A stretch of DNA of 64,000 nt from Tetrastigma voinierianum (taxonomy: Eukaryota; Streptophyta; Magnoliopsida; Vitales; Vitaceae): NCBI GenBank assembly GCA_016808115.1, contig JAEQBH010003944.1:43089-107088 (forward strand), in the 5' to 3' direction. The position numbers and the translations under genes are program-made. The notes below the pieces were generated by a model. The model did no database searches. It worked only from the letters and a program-made list of their open reading frames with translations, and was not told the origin of the DNA. This document shows, piece after piece, positions 22,990 through 33,979 of this stretch. How positions within the stretch are numbered: the stretch's first letter is position 1; each line of letters begins with the position of its first letter.

Positions 22990-23670
22990 TCCTTTTTTTT
23001 TCTTTTAAAAATGAGCTCCTAGAGTTGTTTTGTGTTAGTTTCTATGGCGGCTTAGTCTATGATTTTCACCGCTTCTTGAAATTTTTTTCACTTGGACTCG
23101 GTCTTTATCTTCGTCGATCTAACAAATTCGCTTTTTTCTTCACGAAATACTTTTAACAATAAGAACATTTCAATATAAATAAAACTTATATGCTTTTCTC
23201 GATTATAAGAAGAAAGTCGCTTCAATTTCATTTTCAAAATCAAGAAAAAAATTCAATAGTTATTTCGTCGCTGAAAGCTAGCTAGCCGTATGGATCCGGT
23301 GGCAACATTTATGCAAAAACACCAATTTCAAGGATTTTCGTGATTCTCGTTGATTTGTATGATAGCCAAGGTAAAGAAGGCCGAGCAAAGATCCGGGAGG
23401 TGTTGGTCACAAGAAGTGGAGTTACCGCACTACATTATCCAAGATGTTTGGTTCATTGCAGGTGGTATACAAAGGTAATTGTCTTGGTTGTTATGAGATA
23501 TTATGAGTCAGCTTATCTTCAACTGTACTATATAGTTCTTTCTAAGCCCTTTTACTTAAAAGAGCTTACTAGTCTTTGCAATTATCAATACCGGTGTTCG
23601 TTGGTTTTTTTTTTTTTTTTCCCTATTTTGGCAAGTAAAATTGAGCTTGTTCCTTGATATAACACCCTTG
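22990..23670 (+). repeat. Local duplicate B (uninterrupted)
   Basis: Continuous counterpart of 18690-19090 plus 21860-22120, joined to the copia gag stub through a T-rich junction. The frame at 23340-23657 (105 codons) overlaps it; its equivalent in duplicate A is disrupted and I do not accept it as a gene. Confidence 0.8.
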
Positions 23671-24839
23671 ACTTTGAAACTTGCCTACTTTAAACCCACC
23701 TCATCCCCCAAAAGATGTCTTAGATCAGAAAGCAATAGTCTTGAAATGTTTCGCTATATTTTGATTTCCGAGACATTGCTTCAGCATCAAGGATTAATTA
23801 AAATCGCTCGGGGTTTGCAATGTCTAAATGAGTGACATTTGTCAATTGAACAGTCAAATTGTTGAGTTGTTTCCTTTAGTGGGACACCTCCTCATCATCC
23901 GAAAAATGTCGATGTGATATATACCTCTCACCCAACCACACGCTCACCGGCGTATGGAGATTCTTCGACGGATCGCTACCATCAAAGTAGCATCGTTAGA
24001 AAGACCCTTGCTTGGATAACGGGAATCATTCTAGCGTCTAATTTTTTAGGGTGAGTTTTACATTTAAGGCACCCATTTCGCCAATTATATTATCTCTCGA
24101 AAAGAAAAATAAAACCCATAACTGCAATGCATTATACATATTTGTTCGGGAAATAATAAATCGAGTTCTTTGAAATATTTTATTATTACTTCGTCTAATA
24201 ATTGATATGGATATTTGAGAAATGATAAAAGAGGACCTGACGAAATGTAGTTGCATTTTTTAAAAATTATTGCCGATTTTCTTGTTAGCTAAAAGAAACT
24301 GTAAGTATATATGCACAAGTTGCCGAGTGCAATAAACCTATTCTCTATTTTTCGTGGGTCATATCCATCATCTCCTTTCCTCGGTAATATTGGCTATTGC
24401 TAAAAGCAAGAAGGCTACACAATGCATGCCTAATGCAATATAAAAAAAAAAGTCTAATCGATTGTTGCAAAATTCATCAGGCATTATCTACCCTTTAGAA
24501 TGTCGAACAAAGATAATACATATGAATTGCTACTTGAAGGATCTTCTTAATCATCTTTAAACATGGCTAGGTAATACACACACCATGCTTCAATAAGGCT
24601 ACAACAAATGTGTTCAAATTGTAAAGCTTAGGAATAGAATTCAAAAGAACTTCATCAGTTTCGCTTTGAAGACGGTGTTAAGACTGCATAAACCTCGTAT
24701 TTCATTCAAGTAGGTCAGTGGCAAAGGTACTCATCTTTTTGGTTTGTTATTTTCTGTAGATCTACTTTCTTCGAATATGCCACTCGACGAGGGACACTCG
24801 CAGATTCTAATGTCAAGCTTCGACTAAGAATTAATTAGT
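23671..24839. other. Intergenic, no recognisable gene
   Basis: Mixed-composition DNA with short open frames only (up to 72 codons). No element ends, RNA genes or domains seen. Confidence 0.55.
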
Positions 24840-25139
24840 CAGCCCCGGTTAGGCAAAATCGCTATGCTGTGTGGGCAAAATCGCACTGGGCAATCTCACA
24901 GCGCCGGATGGCGACCCGCAGTTGAGGACTCGCCATGGAAGACCTCTTCCGATCACCAAACCATAGATTCGCTTCGCTTTAGCTCCCGCTTTCTGTGAAC
25001 TTCACCACCTCCACCCTTTTGCATGCCTTTTTTTCTTGAGAGACTCCACTCCTGAACCTGATCGACCGCGATGCTACTACTGTTACTCTATCTTCTAGCG
25101 CATTCTTGTATTTTACTATTGCTTAAAATGACTGTCGAA

Positions 25140-26395
25140 TAGATGAATTTTTAAAGAGGGGCTCTGCTAAGGCAATCTTCTGTGGGCACCTTTCCGCTCA
25201 TGTTCCATGAGACATGTTATTTCCGTGTCCGCATCTCAAATTGTATTCTCTTCGCTAGTACAGAGCGTTTGACTCTTCTTCCTTATGAGAGCCTCTTTTC
25301 TTTTTGATTTCACCGTGTGAGCTTTATGATGGATTCGATTGGGTAAGCTTTCGACACGAGGAGACTGTGGATGAGTTAGTTCGGGATGGTAGCGATGATA
25401 ATTGACTCATCTAAACGATTATTGTTTGGTGGGGAAATTCTCATCGATAAACTCACTGACTTCACAAATCATGTGCAACCGATTGGTTAATCTATGGAGA
25501 CCATGCAAGGGGATTCATATTAAAGATATTCACTGGCGTATACTTGTTTAAATTCTTTCATTCCATGGACATGCAATGAAGCCTGATGGAGGCCCTCGAC
25601 TTTCGATAATCTCATCTGGTTTTGCACCATTACAAACCTCGGAGACACATAAAGTTACAATTCCATTAAATCACTTTGCTATTTGGGTACAAGTGCATGA
25701 GGTACCAGTGGGATATATGTCAGAAAGAATAGGGGTACAGCTTGGGAATGCAATTGGAGAATTCGTATCTTATTATCATGTTAACAACAGTGGTTTCTGG
25801 ATGTCCTATATGAGAATAAGGGTGAGGTTAGATGTGAGACTACCACTGCTACACTGGAAGAAAATAAGAAAAGCAGATGCGGGATTGGTAATCGTTCGTT
25901 TTCAATATGAACGGCTAGGAGTTTTTGTTACCTTCGCGGTTTGATCGGGTCATATAGACGCTCGCCCAAGACTCTTCGTGAATCTAAGCAAGAAGTTAAA
26001 CTTAATGGGAGCATGGTTAAAGGCTCCCGTGAGAAGACATGCTCAAGTGGTAGATAAGTGGTTGGCATGATGAGTAAGTGTATGGCGCTGGGTAACACCG
26101 TGGGGTACGTTTGGCAGCGTATCATCATGTGAGAATCGTAGGTAGTTCAGCTGAATACTACCGCTGTTAATTCACATCGCTTAACCTGAGAATATGACAT
26201 TTCGCTCAGAGGATAAGTAGCTACTTCGGAGGCAAGAAGGTGTAAGGAAGCTGATTTAGATTTGATGGTGGTGTGGGGTCTCCGCTTGGCAAAAGTGGAT
26301 AGGCCACGCACCGTTGCTTCTGTGATTATGGATACAACGGCTACTAATCCAAACTCTTTTTTGGCGAGTCCTGATGGTCAGGACCACCACCAGCA
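25140..26395 (+). pseudogene. LINE ORF1 remnant (DUF4283 and zinc knuckle)
   Basis: RNA-binding ORF1 protein of the LINE. The best open stretch, 25576-25944, reads KVTIPLNHFAIWVQVHEVPV, GYMSERIGVQLGNAIGEFV and FWMSYMRIRVRLDVRLPL, the conserved part after DUF4283 in plant L1 ORF1. Immediately after it, near 25915-25970, codons for a CYLCGLIGH zinc knuckle are readable in another frame. Near 26000 a GAWLKAP phrase follows, also typical. Upstream, 25300-25570 shows shifted traces of the DUF4283 core. Frameshifts separate the pieces. Confidence 0.75.
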
Positions 26396-27130
26396 ATGAG
26401 GTGCATTAGTTGGAATTGTCGGGGTTTGGGAAACTCGCGGTTAATTCAAAATCTTCGTGAGATCATTCAGCCAACACATTTCCTTCGCTTATTTTTCATT
26501 GAAACGTTAGTGGTCGATGAGAAAATTGAGCAATTGAGAATCTACTGGGTTTTGATGGAAAGTTTGTGGTTACTAGAGTTGGCAAGAGGTGGTGGTCTAG
26601 CTTTACTGAAGCAACCGATGGCTTGTAATTTACCAGTTTCGTAATAATTTCATTGATGTCTCAAAGGTACGCCAAACAAAGTCGCGGTGAGATTGACATG
26701 TTTCTATGGTTTTCCGAACGTAATAGAAGGAAGGACTCTCGAATTCCTTCGTACTTTATATGGTAACTCTTCTTTACCTGGTGTATCTTTCTGAGATTTT
26801 AATGACTCATTGTCTCGCGATAAGATGGGTTCGGGCCAGCATCCTAGCTGGCTTTTCCGGGGCTTTTCAGAGGCTTTAACTGATTGTGAACTTTCGAATT
26901 AGGAGCCGTCATCACCAGCTCAAGTGAGCTTGGTGGGAACTACTGGGTTCAGAAACCCGCTTGATATGGCCTTGCACTCCGCTTTCATGGTTCGCGGGAA
27001 TTTCCGCTGTGCGCACTTACTAATTCTATTTTCGTCTCCTCTTCCGATCACTCCCCATTCTCTTAGAGCCGACATTCCACACAGGCCGTGGTATACTCAT
27101 AGGTTTGCTGAGAATTTAGCGGGTTCGTGA
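26396..27130 (+). pseudogene. LINE ORF2 endonuclease remnant
   Basis: ATG at 26396 begins MRCISWNCRGLGNSRLIQNL, the hallmark start of plant L1 ORF2: an apurinic/apyrimidinic endonuclease that nicks target DNA. The expected LxETK motif near 26490 reads FFIETLVV, so the catalytic Glu survives but the following Lys does not. Open for 82 codons, then broken. Later traces (RFYGFPN-like near 26700, FNDSLSRDKMG near 26800, FTWSN-equivalent region near 26940, SDHSPI near 27045) keep the order of the domain. Confidence 0.8.
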
Positions 27131-27389
27131 ACAAGACTTCAATGACACGAAAGAGGCGGTGGCAAATGGCCCAGTTGATAAAGATCTCGATGAGAGGCTA
27201 TCCTTCAGGTTCCTGGCTCATATTAAATAGTAGAGAATTTTGGAAGCGGCTAGAAGCGAATAAAGTGTTGTCTTAAAAAATCAGTGAGATTGCGTGGAAA
27301 GACATGATATTGCAAGGTGAGTTCTTTCGAGTTAAGGAAAGGCACTGGATAGTCTTTGGATCAAGAAGAAGTGTACTGAAACAACGCGA

Positions 27390-28560
27390 AGATTGCTAAA
27401 GGAAGGAGATAGCAATACTCTCTATTTCCATTCACACGCTTCTTCGAAGCAAAAGCACAATCAGATTCGGAAGTTGTATGATGCAGATGGTAATGAAGTT
27501 TTGAATAAAGAGGGTCTAAGAAATCTTGCGAAGACATATTTTGAAGGCCTTTTTGCACCTAGTGTAGAAGAAGTTTTGTATGGTGAGCTTCCAGAACTAT
27601 CCAACCCCTAGATATAACAGTGGTCCGGGGTGGCTCGCTTGTTAGAAGAATTTACTGTGAGTCATATACGATGTTTCCGGATAAAGCTCCAGGTCCGGAT
27701 GGCCTGAACCCCGGTTTTTATCAGCATTTTTGGAACTTATTAAGCCCAGAGGTATTCCAAACTGCCACAGGTTGGTTAGAAAACTTATCTTTTCCTTCTA
27801 ATCTGAATGATACTTTGTTGTGTTTAATTCCTAAATGTACTGATCCCCAATCCAAGAAAGACCTTAGACCTATTTCTCTTTGCAATGTGATTTACAAAAT
27901 TATTGCCAAGGTCTTAGCCAATCGTATGAAACATATTTTGTCTCAGATATTCTAAGATCACCCATTGTCCCGGATGCTCTATTACCGGGAGCAATGTTAT
28001 GATTAAGCCAGGAGTTACCGGCATTATATGAATCGTGGGAGCGTGAGAGGCAATGTAGGGGAAGTAGCATTGAAACTGGATAGTAAGGCCTATGATAGAG
28101 TAGGGATTGGTTTTACACTATATGCTACTGTGTTTCGGGGGTTTAAATTTACAGTGGATTAAGTGATTATGATGTAACGTCTCGTTCATTATTCTGTTTA
28201 TGAATGGTCTGTGAGGTAGGTCCTATCATTCCTAAACAGGTTTCATGGGCCAAGGTTGTCCCCTTTCTCCATATCTTTTATTATTTGTGCGAGGGGGTTG
28301 TCGGGCTTTTAGTTCACAGCGTAGTCTTCTCGGGGTTTGATCAATGGCAAGAAGGTGATGCCGCGTGCCCTCAGCATATCCCACTCATTCTTTGGTCGAT
28401 GATTCCTTCATTTTTTAAGAGCACAGAGGAGGAAACTAGAGTGATCCATCTGATTCTTGAGTCGTATGAGTGCTATTCAAAGCCAAGCAACCAATTTTAA
28501 ATCGTATCATGTTTTTCTAACGTCCGAACCGATAAGCAATTTAAAGGTTATCACTGCATC
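27390..28560 (+). pseudogene. LINE ORF2 reverse transcriptase remnant
   Basis: Starts with LKEGDSNTLYFHSHASSKQK (27393-27450), the usual stretch before the LINE RT. The frame 27620-27955 holds DKAPGPDGLNPGFYQHFWNL and DLRPISLCNVIYKIIAKVLA, the RT fingers. Later traces include GRCPLSPYLF-like codons near 28255 and the catalytic box near 28390-28420, where the DNA reads TTTGGTCGATGATTCC in place of the expected FADDS codons TTTGCTGATGATTCC. Stops break the frame repeatedly. Non-LTR type RT is certain; activity is not possible. Confidence 0.85.
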
Positions 28561-28589
28561 GAGTTGCCAATGGTATTAACATCGGTAGG

Positions 28590-29900
28590 TACTCGGGTCT
28601 ACCTTCGTTGATTGCAGATCCAAACGCCACTTTTAGCTACATCAAAGACACAATTTGGAAGAGGATCCAAGGGTGGAGAAACAAGTTGCTTTCTATGGCG
28701 GACAAAGGTGTGTTAATTAAATCGGTTGCTCAGGCAATCCCAACATATAGTATGAGTGTGTTTCTTTTGCCTGTCTCGGTTTGTGATGAGATTCAGAAAA
28801 TGATGAATTCGTTTTGGTGGGGTTCGAGTTCAGGGAATGGGAAAGGGATTAGATGGCAAAGTTGGGCTAGACTAGCTCGTATAAGGAATTGCATGGGTTT
28901 CTCGTGGATTGATGTGTGTTTAACTTTGCTTTATTGGGAAAGAAAAGGTGGAACTTCATTCATAACCCCAACACTTTGGTAGCTCGTTTGTTCAAGGCCA
29001 AATATTTTACTCATGGAAGCTATCTCTCGTCATCACTAGGAAGTAACTGAAGCTTTGTCTCTGCGAAGTGTTTGGAGGTGAAAGAAGTTGGGTTGGCTAG
29101 AGGTACTGGTGGAGAGGGGGATGGTAAATCCATTTATGTATGGAGGGATGCCTCGGTTCGATTTGCTTGGTTTGGTGGTCGAACTAACTGCTTCCGCCTT
29201 AAAACTTAAAGGTTTCCAAATCATAAGGGGATGCGGGAAGAGAATGGGATCTTGGACTGTCACTCTATCTTTGAGAATAATGTTTCTCCGGGCTATTTGT
29301 TCAATCTCCATTAGTTAAATCTCAGGACTTCTTACTACGATGTGGCATTATTCAAATAATGGTTTATATAATCGTAAAATCATGCTATGTAATGTTGACT
29401 CGTAGCCTCTTATGAAATCGAATCTAGGTTATATGTCTCTAGTTGAAGAAGTTGTTGAAATTATTTTTCCCTAAAATTTCCTTTTTTATGGCGTCTTGTA
29501 CAGTTGCATTCTGTTTCTAAGTAGATCATTGGATAAAGGTACGAATTTACAACTTGTCAGGTGGTCAGGTGGGCAGACCTGAGCATTACTCTGCATCTAT
29601 TCTATGATTGCCCATATTTGTCCTCATGTTGGACTGCATTAAAGTGGTTAAACCGACATTGACCACCGATGAATTTCCTGTTTGGTTGCTAAAGCTTGGA
29701 CATGATCTGATCCCGATGTAATGTGTTCGCAGTACGATCTTATGATGTGTATGGAGGCAACGAAACCAGGAGCTTTGGGAGAACTCTTTACTACCAAGAG
29801 GAAGGGGCGGTGGAGCTGCATGTGTTTCTCCGTGATTGGTGTCGAAACATGTCGGTGCATCTTCCTCTCACTGCTCAGCGCGGCTTCATGGACTCCTAAC
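28590..29900 (+). pseudogene. LINE ORF2 zinc-binding RVT region remnant
   Basis: 28608-28982 is open for 124 codons and reads WKRIQGWRNKLLSMADKGVL, IKSVAQAIPTYSMSVFLLP and FWWGSSSGNGKGIRWQSWARL, the conserved region between the RT and the zf-RVT domain of plant LINEs. Further pieces to about 29900 keep this family's order (VWRDASV-like near 29145, CPYC-like region near 29600) with many shifts. Overlapping minus-strand frames are not genes. Confidence 0.78.
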
Positions 29901-30039
29901 TCGGTCTCTACTTTTAGGAGGCCAGGTCAGTGCACTGGATGCGCCTGCTTCATGATCACGTTTAGCCTGGGTATGGTGATGCGGGCGAATGATGGCCGCT
30001 TTATGCATGCAAGATGTTGCGGATGCCATTATCCCTTGT

Positions 30040-30374
30040 AGTGTCAGTTAGCTAAAGCATTATACTGTGAGAGGCCCTTTCTTTCGGGGCTTTATTCAAG
30101 TCGGGCTTCGATGTGAGCTGAAATGCATTCTTTATTAGTTGTTAACAGTTTGTCTTCACACTCTTTAGACTGTTCTGAATATGGCTTTTTAATTTCGGAT
30201 TGTGCGTGTCTTAGAGGTAATGGTAATTACTCTATTCGGTTTGTAAAGAGGCAAGCAAACAAGTGTGCTCATGTTCTAGCTAGACATGTTTGTTTCAATG
30301 CTAGTCTCTACGAGTCTTTTGTCATCCCTTCTTGGTTGGAGGAGGTGATTCTTTCTGATTTATCATCTATTTAA
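30040..30374 (+). pseudogene. LINE RNase H C-terminal remnant
   Basis: The frame 30123-30374 reads ISDCACLRGNGNYSIRFVKR then QANKCAHVLARHVCF, matching the C-terminal half of the RVT_3 RNase H domain in plant L1 elements (VKRQAN.AH.LAR is the signature, with the last catalytic acidic or His region). The first catalytic Asp region lies upstream near 30040 and is not intact. The stop at 30374 is probably the native end of ORF2, 20 bp before the poly(A) tail. Confidence 0.8.
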
Positions 30375-30410
30375 TGAAGGTTCTTCATTGCTTATAAAAA
30401 AAAAAAAAAA
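30375..30410 (+). other. LINE 3' end and poly(A) tail
   Basis: TTCTTCATTGCTTATAAAAAA with about 15 A, the target-primed reverse-transcription end of a plant LINE. Right flank begins TAGTTGCGGGC. Confidence 0.8.
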
Positions 30411-32588
30411 TAGTTGCGGGCATTTACCGAATCTTCAATAAATTTGCCTCGCTTTGAAGATCTCCGATTGTCGATATTTGTAGATGTGCATTCCTACTTT
30501 TTCGTTCCTCTCGTCAGGACGTAACAAGTCAAGTACTTGTTCTTGATTATTTAGATGCTATTAATTTTCTTTTAGGCATAAGATGGAAAAGGTTCTGCTC
30601 GTGGGAGCTATTATTAGCAAACAAGGACCAAGGCTGGAGGGGAAGACAGAGGATAATTGCTAAAAGCTATTCTGCTCTGCTATAATTTGTGCATTTGGTG
30701 GTTTTTTGTCTGCTTTCACCACCCTCTACTCTCTTAAGATTCTCGCTGAATAATGAAAGATTGAGGGATTCCAAGAAGCCCTCGCCTCCTGGTCGAGGGA
30801 GAACTCGAATCCGTTTGAATTAAGGTACTTTTTTCACATTCATTCATTCATGTGTATGTGCAGCGTGTATGTGTACGGTACGAGTATGTTTATGTGCATG
30901 TATGTATGTATGTAAATTAAAAAAATTAGGTACACTTACAATTACTTCGTGGAAATATTAAGGTTCTGTTAAAAAATAGCTTATAATTTAATGTTTGATT
31001 AAATAAAATTTTGTTTTGTAGTTTGAAATTTTTTTAATTAACTTTATATATATATTTTTTATATTTATAAACATGTTTTAAAAATTGCTCTACTCGTAAT
31101 ACTGTTTTTAATTATTTTGTTTGTAATATAAATCTAAAAAATAAGTGAATATAATACTTTATTTTTAATTATCTTTTATATTTATATTATTATTTTAAGA
31201 ATAAAATTAAAAATATTTGTGAAGAATTTCCTGAACATATCTTTTAGTCAATTATTTTTGGGTCTTGGTTTTAGTTTTTTTAGGTCACTGTCACGTAATA
31301 ACTCTCTCATTTAAAAAAAAAAAAAAAGAACTTATATGACATCTTTTAAAGGTATGTTTTTCATTTAAAATTTTTATATAATTTTTCGATAGACTAGGTG
31401 AACTTTGAGGTTCACCCACCCTTAAAACATAATCCTCCCTAGTTCTTATATTTCCCCCAATCAGTCATAAGGAAGCAAATTTTTATTTAATTGAAATTTT
31501 TGTAAAAATTAGGATTACTTTCTTTTAATAAAACTATATTTTTTCTTAAATGTGATTTATAATGAAAATTTTGAATTATTATTTTCTTTCATTCTACTTT
31601 GATGCGTGTTATCATTATCCCAAGCAAAACCTAGTGAGCTTTGTTTCGGGCGAGGATTTCCCTTTAGCTTGAATTTCTATATGATCGTTGAAGAGATCCC
31701 AACTCGCCTTCCCTTTAGTAGGGTTGAGCCTATTATAATGAGTCCAAATCCTAAATTGGATAATGATTAAAGAATTTTTGTCGAGGCCCTCAATGTTTTA
31801 CTAAGAGCATGTTTCAAGATGAAAATATCGATATCGGTTGCTAACAACACACTTTGAAAATTGAAAGTCTGGGCGGCAAATATAGAGAAAAATATTGGAA
31901 AAATCGGGCTGATATATCGAATGTCCATTAACACGCTGGACTTGAAATTCCACGATCAACCGTAAAAAGTAGCGAGTATATTGTCATATAATGCCATATT
32001 CCATTGAATTATCATCATTTTTGAATTTAACGTTTCCTAAAATTCCTTTTGCCTGATACTCACAAATTCATTATCGCGATGCAAATTGATCTTAAATTTT
32101 AATTCCGATACTCATTAATTCATTATCACGATGGAAATTGTTATATAAAAAAAGGAGAATAAATAATTAAAGAATTTAAATACTAGGTATCCAATGAGTA
32201 AACTTGGAAACTTAAAAGAATGTAAAGCTTCGTTTAATGTAATGGGCTAAAAACCCTCATATATTTTTTCATTTCAAACTATAATAATATCCTAAAAATA
32301 TATTTTAATACATGAATTATCTTTATATTTTCATTTATATTTAATTATCAGTAATTATCTATAAGATATGAATATTAAAATAAATTATATATTTTAATTA
32401 AATAAAATGTGATTTTAGTATTAAATATATCTCATTTAATTTTATCTTAAACTTATTATAATTTCAATTTTAATTTTTATTTAATGTGTGTGTGTACATT
32501 TACTTTTTTTAAAATTTTTGTATATTATTGAAATATAAAAAATGTGATTTTTTTTTTTCAAAAAGTTGCTTAAATATATTATAATAAT
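30411..32588. other. AT-rich intergenic DNA
   Basis: No coding region or RNA gene recognised. Contains short tandem similarity near 32050-32130 (ATTCATTATCGCGATGCAAATTG and ATTCATTATCACGATGGAAATTG) and A/T runs at 31311-31326 and 32550. Confidence 0.6.
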
Positions 32589-33979
32589 TGTCATGCCCCG
32601 AAACCCACCTCTGGGGGGCATTTGTCGATCCACACCATCAAGTCTTCAGGCTGAAGGTTTGAAGTGTGAAACGACACTAACTTTCCTTGTAACTAGATTT
32701 TTGTCAAATTACCAACACATATTCAAAGTAAATGCACAACTTTCTAAATTCATAAATTCTCCAAATTCAAATTTTCATGCCGACAATAATTACTTCTAAA
32801 TATCCAAATCTCAATTATGCATGTCATATAAAGCTGTTCAAAATATAACAATATTTGGGATCTCCCAAATCCAACTTTATACTAATATAAAAACGAATGT
32901 TATCATTCAAGTGACTTTCTCAATTAACTTTTAAAACCCAACATTTCACATAAACATGAACTTATTAATTCAACATGATCCAACATAAAGTTCTAATCAA
33001 ATCCTAATGATGACGAATCCCCAACCTAGCCATCACTCTCGCGGAAACTAAAAGTACCTGAAAATATGTCAACGAATGGGAGTGAGCTTAAAGCTCAATA
33101 AGAAATACTAATACATTTGCCACGGATCAAAAGTTTTCAATCATATAACAAATAGGATGTTTTTCATCAAACTTTAGATTCAAAAACAAGTTGAACATTA
33201 ACAAAAATTTACTTCAAAACACTCTCACATTCAATTCAAATCGGGCTCATATCAAATGTGATCCAAACAATTTTATATCAAATTTCGACAAAAACACTTT
33301 CATATCCAAATTCCAAAAATCAAATACATTTCAAATATATTTTCTTCGTCATCAAATATGTAATGGTGCCCACTGTGGGACTTTCAAATGAATGGCTAGC
33401 CACAAATTGTTCTTTTAAGGTGGATCTAACTAAATACTACTAGTACTAGAAACCTCTAACCGAACCCCTGTATATGGGGTTCAAATCAATTACATTCGGC
33501 CACCAAGGAATGTAAAGGTCAACTATTATTCCCGCTGACAAGCAATACGAATAGTGTCAACTATTATTCCCAAGGACAGGCGAACTTAACCAAAAGTCCA
33601 ATATTTCATTCAAAAGTTCAAATTACAAAACATCATATCTCCACATTTTCTTTCATAAACAAAATAAATCTCAAAAGTACAATCATACAAAACTACTTTT
33701 TGATCAATGGATAATCAAATAAATAAAAAAGTAAAACTTTTCATAAACCAAGATTATATATAATTTAGTTAAAATAATTTTCACCCTCAAATGAAGTAAA
33801 AACAAACAATTTTCTTTTTAAAGATCTCGCATTAATATCCTTACCTCAAAGGAGTAACTCAAAAGCGTTGAAAGAGCTAATCCGAAGAATTTCACCTCAA
33901 TGAAATATTTCTCTTAAAATAATAAGGAAGTAACTATCATTATTACTTATTTATTCTTAAAACTTTCCTAATTTTATAT
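32589..33979 (-). repeat. Gypsy LTR fragment of another family
   Basis: Starts TGTCATGCCCCGAAACCCACC, a common terminus of plant gypsy LTRs. The inside carries GAGTGAGCTTAAAGCTCAAT near 33082 and TATTCCCAAGGACAGG near 33567, the style of long minus-oriented LTRs. It stops where the family-G LTR starts at 33980, so its right end is missing or displaced by that insertion. Open frames in it lack domains. Confidence 0.5.

Larger units (their letters stand above)
22121..22990 (+). mobile_element. Truncated Ty1/copia element with short LTR
   Basis: Consists of a 153-bp LTR, a consensus primer-binding site, a GC-rich leader and the first 50 codons of gag, then stops in a T-rich run at about 22990. 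No protease to RNase H region and no 3' LTR follow. The short LTR and leader layout match small-LTR copia elements of plants. A reverse-orientation relative of this type lies at 62.2-62.8 kb. Confidence 0.75.
24840..30410 (+). mobile_element. L1-type LINE retrotransposon, degraded but near full length
   Basis: About 5.6 kb. Domain order on the plus strand is ORF1 (DUF4283-like with zinc knuckle), AP endonuclease, reverse transcriptase, zinc-binding RVT domain and RNase H, then a poly(A) tail. This is the layout of plant L1 elements carrying a C-terminal RNase H. There are no LTRs. The left end near 24840 is estimated from the start of a CG-rich 5' UTR-like stretch; no target duplication was found. 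All ORFs are broken by stops and shifts. Confidence 0.85.
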
